Of a stretch of DNA of 64,000 bases, positions 56,600-64,000 are shown one piece after another. Made by a program: the position numbers and the translations under genes. Source of the stretch: Aselliscus stoliczkanus (taxonomy: Eukaryota; Chordata; Mammalia; Chiroptera; Hipposideridae); assembly GCA_033961575.1 (NCBI GenBank), contig CM066730.1:139589523-139653522 (forward strand), given 5' to 3'. The notes beneath the pieces were generated by a model, which saw only the letters and a list, made by a program, of their open reading frames with translations, was not told where the DNA came from and did no database searches. How positions within the stretch are numbered: the first letter of the stretch is position 1; the number at the start of each line of letters is the position of its first letter.

Positions 56600-56725
56600 T
56601 CTCCATCACACTTGCCCCCACCCTACATCACACAGGTGAGAGTACTGAAGCTCAAGAGAGGTGACATGATTTATACAGTGCCCCACAGTAACTGTGTTGG
56701 GGTTTTCAACCAGATCTTCTGACTC
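56600..56725 (-). repeat. MIR fragment
   Basis: 'gagagtactgaagctcaaga', 'gaggtgacatgatttataca' and 'aaccagatcttctgactccg' fit antisense MIR. Confidence 0.65.
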
Positions 56726-57055
56726 CGGTGCTGCTGTCCTTTCTAGTATTGGTTTATTATATGTGTATTTATTCTGCACTTGTACCTGTTTCCTCAGAAA
56801 GGACTCGACCACAGGATTCTTTTGCCAGAACACATCTCTATGAACACCCTTACCCTAAAATAATGTGAGATCCCAGAGGCTAGGGGTGCTGGAATGTAGT
56901 CAGCTCCTTGTCCAGGCCCATGTTATTATAAATAAGCAAAGATAATTCGAAAACATATACACATCCCAGTCTAAGTAAACAAGAAGCATAGAAATGTTTT
57001 CTAAAAATTCTAAGAAGTGTACCTATGATATTCTTCCATCTAGCCATTGATTGTT
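56726..57055. other. no gene seen
   Basis: AT-rich unique-looking sequence with no gene. Confidence 0.35.
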
Positions 57056-57092
57056 TTTTTCATTTTTCTATTATGGTAAAATATATATGACA

Positions 57093-57533
57093 GGGCTGGC
57101 CGAGTGGCGCAATGGTTAAGAGCTGGTTTTGGGATGCCAGCGGCCCCGGTTTGGATCCCACATATGAGGGCCAGTGACACTGCCCTCTATAGCTAGGATG
57201 GTGAACAACAGCTCCACCTGGAGCTGGACTGTGCGAGCCCTGGTGATGGTGTGGGCTGCAGCCCCTGCTGCAGTGGGCTGCCATAGGCTACAGTGAGTGG
57301 CCGGCAGCCAGCGTGAGCGGCTGGCAGCCAAGCGTGAGCTGCCAATAGCTGCAGTGAGCGACATCCAGAGGCCAGCGACTGATCTGCCTCATCCGGGAAG
57401 AGCGCAATGATGATACCAACAGTGAAGCAACATCCTCCGCAACTAAACTGAAGAACAAAAAGACAGCAACTTGTCTGTTCCGCTTCCCCGATTCCCCAAC
57501 GCTGTTCCCCTCTGCCAATTCCCCAATAAAATC

Positions 57534-57553
<20 letters not shown>
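57093..57553 (+). mobile_element. composite tRNA-headed SINE with T+ tail
   Basis: Head GGGCTGGCC-GAGTGGCGCAATGG, B-box-like CGGTTTGGATCC, 'gggccagtgacactgccctc', then a GC-rich middle with near-repeats 'ccggcagccagcgtgagcgg' and 'ctggcagccaagcgtgagct'. It ends 'ccaattccccaataaaatct' then TT-A(n), with AATAAA at 57525-57530. TSD-like aaaatatatatgaca lies at 57078-57092. The right copy has grown into a TA microsatellite ending ...tatatgaca (57603). Same family as 3957-4376; frames here are shadows. Confidence 0.9.

Positions 57554-57599
<46 letters not shown>
57554..57599. repeat. (TA)n microsatellite at the SINE 3' junction
   Basis: About 23 uninterrupted TA units between the A tail and the right target-site sequence. 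Tyr/Ile-rich frames on both strands come from it. Confidence 0.97.
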
Positions 57600-57601
<2 letters not shown>

Positions 57602-58310
57602 CATACAATTTATCATTTTAACCATTTTTAAGTGTATGGTTCTGTGTTATTAAGTACATTTACATTGTTGTGCATCAGCAACATCATCTCCAGAACTTTC
57701 TCATCTTCAACCAAAACTGTGCGGCTAAACAATAACTCCCCCACCCCACCCCCTTGCTCCAGCCCCTGGAATCCAGGATCCCACTTCCTGCCTCTGTGGA
57801 TCTGACTATGTTAGGTACCACGTATACGAGGAATTAACCAGTGTTTATCTTTCTGTGACTGGCTATTTAACTTAGCATCATGTTTTCAGAGTTCATCCAT
57901 GTTGGAGCATGTGTCAACATTTTCTTGCTTTTTACGGCCAAATAATATTTCATTCCACACTTACACCACATGTGGTGTATCCATTCATCTGTCAGGCATT
58001 TCGGTTGCTTCATTTTCTCACCTTTGCGAATAAGGCTGCTACAGACATGGTATAGAAATATGTGTTCCAGTCCCTGCTTTCAATTATTTGGGGCATATTT
58101 TAGAATTACTGGATCATATAGTAATTCCACGTTTTGAATTTTGAGGGAGCACTATACCATTTTCCACAAAGGTTACACCATTTTACATTTCTACCAGCAA
58201 TGCACAAGAGTTAGGATTTCTCCACATCCTCGCCAACACATGCTGTTTCCTTTTTCCTTTTTTTTTTTTTTATAATAGCCATCCTAATGGATATGAAATA
58301 ATTGTTTATT

Positions 58311-59025
58311 GACTCTTTTATTCATCCATCCATCCATCCACCGATCTGTTCATCCATCTACCAAGCTGTATGGGGAGCTTACTTTGATCCTGAAAATCAA
58401 AAGGAAGAAAGCCCAGTTCATGTTCTCAAGGAGTTCAACACCTCATGTGAGAGGCAAAAACATCAATACTCAAAGTTCTCCACCCCTGCCTGGGGTCTAC
58501 AGGCCCTTCCATTGATCTTGGTTTAAAACAACTTCACATCTCTTTTCAAAACTCCTCCTTGTCTCCTTCAGTTTGGAGTCTAGTGCTTTAGGTTTGAATC
58601 GAAGGAAAGGGAAGAGTTTTAGTTCCCTCTTGGCCCAGACTCACTGGCCTGCTCATATACTTGGACACATCCTCTGGTTTTATTCTTTGGGGCCTGACTC
58701 CCTTGGTGGGAGATCTGAAGGCCCTCCTTAGGAGCCTAGGGTTTTGGAGCTGGCAGCTCTCTGGTTGCAGATTCCTGCCTTGCTGTCTCATAGATGTGAC
58801 AGTTACCTAACAGTTCAAGTCATTTCACGTCCCTGAGCCTCTTGCTTTCTCTTTCTGGGTTGTGTGAAAGACAGTTAAGAGAGGCCATCGCCTGTGCTAT
58901 ATCTGCCCTGACCACTTCAGCCCACGGACGAGCATCTCTGTGAGCCCCAGGATGCTGACTCACACCAAGTAGATGCTTAGGTTAAGAGGGAATCATAATT
59001 TGAGGGCTGGTTGCAGATACTCCAG
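58311..59025. other. no gene seen
   Basis: Short CATC repeats at 58321-58340 are followed by unique-looking sequence. 58800-58870 is weakly sense-MIR-like ('gtccctgagcctcttgcttt'). Frames at 58302-58526 have no domain. Confidence 0.4.
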
Positions 59026-59029
59026 TAAC

Positions 59030-59222
59030 AGTGCAGTAGATAAGACCAGGGGCAGTGACGTCCATCAGACCCGGGCTCGTATCAGGCTCCCCTGTTGCCA
59101 GCTGGGTTACTTTGTATAAGTCATTTAACCTTGCTATGCCTCTATTTTAAGAAGTGGGAATAATAATAGTACTTTTTTCATAAGGTTCTTATATAAAACA
59201 CTTAGAAAATAACAGGTTGTTG
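59030..59222 (+). repeat. MIR SINE
   Basis: 'aacagtgcagtagataagac', 'cagctgggttactttgtata', 'catttaaccttgctatgcct' and 'ggaataataatagtactttt' follow sense MIR. Confidence 0.8.
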
Positions 59223-60040
59223 CTTCCACTGATGTTGCCCTCCTGGTAATGTTTGCAGAGGCTGGAACAATATGGGCATCCAGCTAATCAGATGCCAGTC
59301 CCCTGGCCCCCAACATTCCTTTCTCTGTCTCCCTGATGTCCATTGAGAGATGGGCTCCTGGACTTCAGGAGTTTTTGTGAGGAAGGAGTATAGGCAAAGT
59401 TTTTATCTGTTTTGCTCTGTCACTCATGTGACTTCCTGGTTCTCCCCTTTTCAGTCCCCACCCACCCTTATCCATATCCCCAACTCCCCACTCCTGCCTG
59501 GACAGCTATGTCTGAAGTCCTGCTCATCCCTCCTCCATCTCAGTGCAGAGAGAGAGTACTGTGGGAAGCATAGACAGAATGCTTGAGGTCCATCACCGAT
59601 AGGAGGGCCCATGTGTGACACCCTGCAAGCTCAGGGATCCATGGAGTGGCTGCCTCCAAGCAGCAGGTACTACAGATGGATGGCAGAAAAGCATGCACAG
59701 CTGTCTGCCTCAGGCACCAGATCTGGTCTGTGCCCATTCTGTATCCAAGTAGCACTTAATGCAGGACCCATTGCCACACACCTGGGCAGAACCAAACTTT
59801 ATCAAGACCACATTTTATAAGGGGGCCTGCATACCTAGTTTGGGCCATTGGAAGTGCTAAAAATGAAGTTCCCCACAACAGATCTGCATCTGTAACAAAA
59901 CAAGGAGAAGTTATCCATTAGGTATGTCATTAAAACCAATCTCTACCATGACAATGCTGTATGACTCACAAGGAATGTTGACACAAGCATAAATAGTTAC
60001 AATCAAAGATGAAAGACAGACTGATACCATTGCTGGAGCT
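59223..60040. other. no gene seen
   Basis: Opposing frames at 59350-59820 have no domain. No repeat I can name. Confidence 0.4.
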
Positions 60041-60044
60041 TTCC

Positions 60045-60225
60045 CTGTATCTGGCATGATGCTAGGTGTTTTAAATGTGCCATCTCACTGAACTCTTATA
60101 CCACAGGAAGGGAGTAGTAGTATTGATCTGATTTTGTAGATGTGAAAGTAGAGGCAGGAAGAAGTAATTACATAATGGTTAGAGGTGATTCTAGGATTTA
60201 AACCTGCAAGTAGACTCCCAGGATG
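60045..60225 (-). repeat. MIR SINE
   Basis: 'catgatgctaggtgttttaa', 'ccatctcactgaactcttat' and 'tctaggatttaaacctgcaa' fit antisense MIR. Confidence 0.75.
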
Positions 60226-60229
60226 GTGT

Positions 60230-60970
60230 GACCACTGGGCAAGATGCTACTCAGGCCAACTCTGATGTAAAGCTCTAATCCTTTTTATGTAAGGAGCTGT
60301 GGGCCCAGAGCCAGGTATGGCCAAGGCCATCTGATCCAGGCTGCATTCCTGACCTGTGAAGCCTGCTGTGTACTGACCTTCTTGCATGCTCTTGTCCCAC
60401 TGCTGAGCTGGCTGGGATGCACCTTTCATACAGCTGGGTCTGCATTCCTATTTGTGGAGTTATTTTTCTGCAAGTCAATGCTGACAGCTGAAGTCCTGAG
60501 AGTAAATACAAGTCTCTACCGATCATATTTCCCGGTGATAGTGCCTCCCTCTCAGAAGTTCTGCAAAGTGCCAATAATCTGTTTTGTTTCTTGCATAGAA
60601 ATGACTGGGGGTTCTCTGTTTTAGGCCTACTGTCCTCTGTCCTCTTCCTGAACCTGCCTTCTTCTGTGGTAGGAATGGTGTCCTTGTTTTCTCCTTCAGG
60701 CAGGAAGTGAAACTACTTGATTTTGGTTCAACTTGAAAATTTATGTTGCCCATCAGGAAGAGACACAAGTCTCAGAGCGCTTTTTTAAACACAGTGCTGT
60801 TAAAGTTCCTACTGCCTCCTTATACCCCAACCACTGATCACGACGTCTCAGGGGGTGTACCTTTTGAAAGACCCTTTTGTCCAGTATTGTATTTTATAAG
60901 CTACCTAAGTTGGGAAGCAAATCAAATTAAGCTAAACAGACTTTTGTTTTAATGCAGATGGAAAGTCACA
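60230..60970. other. no gene seen
   Basis: Frames of 60-99 aa occur on both strands (60247-60952). None has a domain or plausible splice context that I can see. Confidence 0.4.
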
Positions 60971-60984
60971 CCCATATCTATTCT

Positions 60985-61093
60985 TTTTTTTTTTTTTTGA
61001 GGGCAATGTCACTGGCCCTCGTATGTGGGGCCCGAATCGGGGCCGCTGGCTTCCCAAGCTAGCGCTTAACCACCGCGCCACTCGGCTGGCCCC
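60985..61093 (-). mobile_element. tRNA-derived SINE, 110-nt type
   Basis: Minus strand: GGCCAGCCGAGTGGCGCGGTGG, B-box-like CGATTCGGGCCC, 'ggccagtgacattgccctc' and an A15 tail. The perfect 14-bp TSD cccatatctattct lies at 60971-60984 and 61094-61107. No AATAAA. Recent insertion. Confidence 0.93.
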
Positions 61094-61109
61094 CCCATAT
61101 CTATTCTAA

Positions 61110-61745
61110 GTCTTTTTATAGCACACAAACGTCAGTTTAGAATTCAGACCACCACTTATAGGTTAGGATTTTCCAAAGTGTCTTCAATAGACCATCAATA
61201 TCATTAGCTATTCCATAAGAAAGGAAACCTCAGATCAAAAAGAGTTTACAAGCACCCCTGCTAAGGACTGGACAGGTGACTTCAAGGTCGGAGCAAATGA
61301 AGGCTACTCTGTCTGCTATATCTATCTGTCTCCCAGCCCCCATCCTTGGAAATGAAACTTGGCTGATGCTTATTTACTTGCCTTTCTGGGCCATAGTAAA
61401 CTTAGATGTTATTGGAAGGTGGCACTCAAGAGCTAGATGTAGGAATTTAGCAGAATTTTTCCAACCGTCCTCCATAAGAGGGAGAGAGAAGAAAAAGAGG
61501 GAGAGCGAGAAGGGAGGGGGGAGAGAGAGAGATATTGAGAAACTGAGATTTTAACTGTCTCTGGACAAGCACAGACAGATTTTTCTAGATATACATCATG
61601 AAAGTGGCCCCAGGAACTAGCAGCCATGTGTGGAATATTCCAGGCCCCTGGTGATGCAGACAGAATCCCATTCATCACAGTCCCAGCACCATCCCCGCCT
61701 GGACTACCTGTGATTGCAGCAGATTACAGATGTGCTGTCTAATAG
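61110..61745. other. no gene seen; GA-rich stretch at 61478-61532
   Basis: Unique-looking except for imperfect GAGAGA/AAAGAGGG sequence at 61478-61532. Frames at 61276-61678 have no domain. Confidence 0.45.
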
Positions 61746-61749
61746 CCAG

Positions 61750-62015
61750 GTAATAAGATGTGAAAGAACAGGTGACGCACAGGCTGTCTTAGTCGAGTGC
61801 ACGCTGTCACTTAGCGCGCTCACTGGTTGCTATTCCTGTGGGTATCCACAAACTTGTTTAAACAGCTGCTGAGGTTCAATGCATCAATTATGGTTAGGAA
61901 ACTTCTCGATGGAACCGTTAGGCCTACCTGACATGTTTTGAAAATAACAGTGCCTCTGTGCTGGCTTCCTGTCCCTCGGGTTCACTTGGGGCTGAGATGT
62001 GAATAAATATTTGGG
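61750..62015. other. unique block with retained CpGs, possible conserved non-coding element
   Basis: Non-repetitive. It keeps CpGs ('ttagtcgagtgcacgctgtc', 'acttagcgcgctcactggtt', 'gaaacttctcgatggaaccg') and AT-rich motifs ('aatgcatcaattatggttag'). No gene seen; function inferred. Confidence 0.35.
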
Positions 62016-62169
62016 AATGGGGAGAATCTGCATGCCTCCTCTTCTGGGTTCTGCGGTGGAATTTTTGATGGCTGGGTTGGGGCTATTGCAGTGGGCTTTG
62101 ACTTGCTGGTCTCCCTGGCTCCATATTGTTTCTCTCCATCACTCATGCCTGTGGCTGCCTTAGAGGGCT

Positions 62170-62330
62170 TTTCATAAATTCACACTCGACTTGTCATGTC
62201 ACTCTTTAAAACCTGTGGAGAGACTCCTTTGGATGAGATCCCTATCCGTTTCTTCCCTGTGTACCCAGTCTTAGCTCCTTTGCCACCAGAGTGATCATTC
62301 TCAAACAGAAACTTGATCCCATCAGAGGGA
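62170..62330 (+). repeat. L2 fragment
   Basis: 'ttgtcatgtcactctttaaa', 'acctgtggagagactccttt' and 'agagtgatcattctcaaaca' are L2-like, but order is disturbed. Confidence 0.45.
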
Positions 62331-62335
62331 GTGGA

Positions 62336-62600
62336 GGGTGGTGACTAAGAGCTTTGCCGCAGCCAGATGGCCAGGATTCAAATCCTGCCTCTGTCACTCT
62401 GGGGCTGTGGAATCTTGAGAAAGTTACTTAACTTTTCTGTGACTCAGTTTTCCTCATCAATAAGATGAGAATGGCAAAAATAGAAGCTAAGGTTGTCAGG
62501 AGGATTAAGTGAGGTCAATGCCTATAACATGTTAAGTACAGAAAGTGTTGAGAATGGTGCCTGGCTTAAGGTAAACAGTCATTATTCTGTAGCTGCTATG
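62336..62600 (+). repeat. MIR SINE, full length
   Basis: 'gtggtgactaagagctttgc', 'gccaggattcaaatcctgcc', 'gaaagttacttaacttttct', 'tcaggaggattaagtgaggt' and 'ggtgcctggcttaaggtaaa' cover the whole sense MIR. Confidence 0.9.
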
Positions 62601-62985
62601 ATAATAATTGTTCTCTTTCCTCAAAGGAAGTTCCACGATCCTCTGTTTTCATACAAAGTCCTCCTTGATATGCATATGTCCATCTCTTCAGCCTCATTTC
62701 CAGTTCCCATCATGCAGACTAGGTTACATTCCCAGCGCATCCCAGGTGTGTCCCCCATGCCCTTTGGCCCCGCCCACCCTGTTCCCTCTCACTCACAGGC
62801 TTTCCCTGTGCCCTACTCCAGCATTCAGGCCACTGAGCACTGCCTCTTCTAGTCCTATAGAGCTGAGTGTCATCACCGCCAAGGTGACGTGATAACCTCT
62901 TTCCTTATGCTGCAGTGTTGCTTTGTGCATCTCATCAATTTCGGCTGGACACACCCTGTTACAACTTTGACATCACCCAACTCTT
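62601..62985. other. no gene seen
   Basis: Plus frames at 62493-62892 (119 and 94 aa) overlap in different frames; the first starts inside the MIR. Low-order C/T-rich sequence, with a possible L2 piece ('catacaaagtcctccttgat'). Confidence 0.4.
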
Positions 62986-62989
62986 TTCT

Positions 62990-63112
62990 CCTCTAAGTCA
63001 CAAGCGCCTCCAAGTCAGTAACTGCAAATCTCCGCGTTTCTGAGCACTGGGACATGGTCAGGCATACGGTGTCCATGGTGGACTGTTGAAAGAATGGATA
63101 AATGAATTTCCT
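62990..63112 (+). repeat. L2 3' terminus
   Basis: 'ctctaagtcacaagcgcctc', 'gacatggtcaggcatacggt' and 'gactgttgaaagaatggata' fit the sense L2 end. Confidence 0.55.
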
Positions 63113-63159
63113 CAGCTACATTTACTATGTAGCTATTCTCCAATCATTGTGGTAACAGT

Positions 63160-63265
63160 AATTCATATTATTTAAAGCATATTTACCAAGTACCAGACAC
63201 TGAGCTAAATTCTTCCCTTATCTAATACAGTCCTCCCAAATAGTCTCTGAAGTAGGATCAGCTAT
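63160..63265 (-). repeat. MIR fragment
   Basis: 'catatttaccaagtaccaga', 'cactgagctaaattcttccc' and 'tacagtcctcccaaatagtc' fit antisense MIR. Confidence 0.65.
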
Positions 63266-63685
63266 CAGACCCCCAAAAGACCACGGAAAACACCTATGGA
63301 TTAAGCAAAGCTAACTACTGCATTAGGAAGTGGGTCACCACGACAGCCGTATTAGGACCTCAGAAGGTGCGGATCGGGGAGGGTATTGATGGACTTTTAG
63401 GGCCTGCATGGGTGATTGTAAGGTAGGTCTTGTAAGATGGAACAGGTTGGGCCTGAGAGAAGTTTACGACCTACTAGCTTTGGATTGGTGGGCACAGCAA
63501 GCAAGGATCTTGAAGTGAGCCTTGAGAGCATGCCGTTCGCCTTGATAAGCTACTTTCATTCTCATTCTTATCTTCCAGGGGCAAGTATTCCTAGAGCAAG
63601 TAATCATGCTGCTGGGATTGTTTAACAGAGGGACAAGAAAATAGGTAGTAACAGTTCTCAGTCAGTAATAGTAGTAGCATTATCT
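63266..63685. other. no gene seen
   Basis: Unique-looking sequence. The plus 62-aa frame at 63437-63625 has no domain. Confidence 0.35.
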
Positions 63686-63689
63686 CCCT

Positions 63690-64000
63690 TCTCAAAATGA
63701 GGCAACCAAAGCTAGTTCCTGGCTGGAAAATGATGGGGACAAGAACTGCACTGCTCTGATTTCCCTAAGACTACAGCCTTTGCACTAGGCTACAGCACTT
63801 TACGTGTCTCCTGGCACTGAGCTTACTTCTCTTTGACAGCACCTAGCATTTTCTACTCTGTATCAGTTACTTGGGTGACTGTATTATCTTGTCCACATGA
63901 CAATCTGCTGACATTCATCATCATGGTGTTGATTCCTCCCACACTTACTGAGTACCTCCTATACGGTTCACACTGCACCAGGCCCTGGGGAGGGAGGGAT
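63690..64000 (-). repeat. MIR and L2 fragments to the window edge
   Basis: 63690-63795 ('ctcaaaatgaggcaaccaaa', 'gcactgctctgatttcccta') is antisense MIR. 63935-64000 ('cacttactgagtacctccta', 'actgcaccaggccctgggga') is an antisense L2 end cut by the window edge. Confidence 0.6.

Larger units (their letters stand above)
57056..58310 (-). mobile_element. old L1 3' UTR and ORF2 end, antisense, split by a composite SINE
   Basis: 57056-57092 ('ttctattatggtaaaatata') and 57600-58310 ('catacaatttatcattttaa', 'catcatgttttcagagttca', 'attcatctgtcaggcatttc', 'tagaattactggatcatata', 'accagcaatgcacaagagtt') form one antisense L1M-type 3' region. Confidence 0.82.

Noticed and set aside
57288..57608. 106-aa minus-strand frame
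   Set aside because: Antisense of the composite SINE plus the TA microsatellite.

Overview
This window looks like ordinary non-coding mammalian DNA, intergenic or deep intronic. I found no exon, promoter CpG island, cellular RNA gene, CRISPR array or prokaryotic signal. The longest open frames are low-complexity runs or transposon remnants. The repeats are those of a placental mammal: MIR, L2, old and younger L1, MLT1/MaLR LTRs and MER5A. On top of these sit tRNA-derived SINEs beginning GGCCGGCC-GAGTGGC and several Tc1/mariner-type DNA elements. The SINEs resemble the Rhin-1-type family I associate with rhinolophoid bats (horseshoe and leaf-nosed bats). A rhinolophoid bat is my best guess, but it rests on memory of the family and needs a database search.

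Layout. 1-8 kb: MIR and L2 relics, a composite SINE (3957-4376, minus) and an L1 3' end with a clean 14-bp target-site duplication (TSD; 4827-5475). 8.3-10.1 kb: long antisense old L1. 10-15 kb: MIR, L2 and L1 pieces plus microsatellites. 15.4-19 kb: old sense-strand L1 with ORF1 and ORF2 remains, broken by a 264-nt pure-purine tract and an antisense MLT1 LTR. 19-22 kb: microsatellites and a 1.1-kb antisense L2 with a reverse-transcriptase remnant. 23.2-25.7 kb: a younger L1 with a SINE nested in it, and a second SINE with a 16-bp TSD. 27-34 kb: MIR, L2, MER5A, and an MLT1 inserted in a MIR. 36-47 kb: three copies of one mariner-type element, an 82-bp palindromic MITE (miniature inverted-repeat transposable element) and a 512-bp dimeric-tRNA SINE. 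48.2-49.3 kb: younger L1. 50-64 kb: MIR and L2 relics, two short SINEs, a second composite SINE nested in an old L1, and several unique AT-rich stretches that may be conserved non-coding elements.

The most interesting content is the set of SINEs. Short 110-nt and 150-nt SINEs match the 5' parts of two much longer elements. Both long elements end in the same 3' module, carrying AATAAA followed by TCTTT and an A-tail, the signature of T+ SINEs. The mariner-type family is the second point of interest: three related copies within 11 kb, one still encoding an N-terminal helix-turn-helix-like piece and a C-terminal piece of a transposase whose catalytic middle is missing.

Repeat family names come from recognising consensus-like sequence by eye. 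Boundaries are exact where TSDs are quoted and otherwise good to a few tens of bases.
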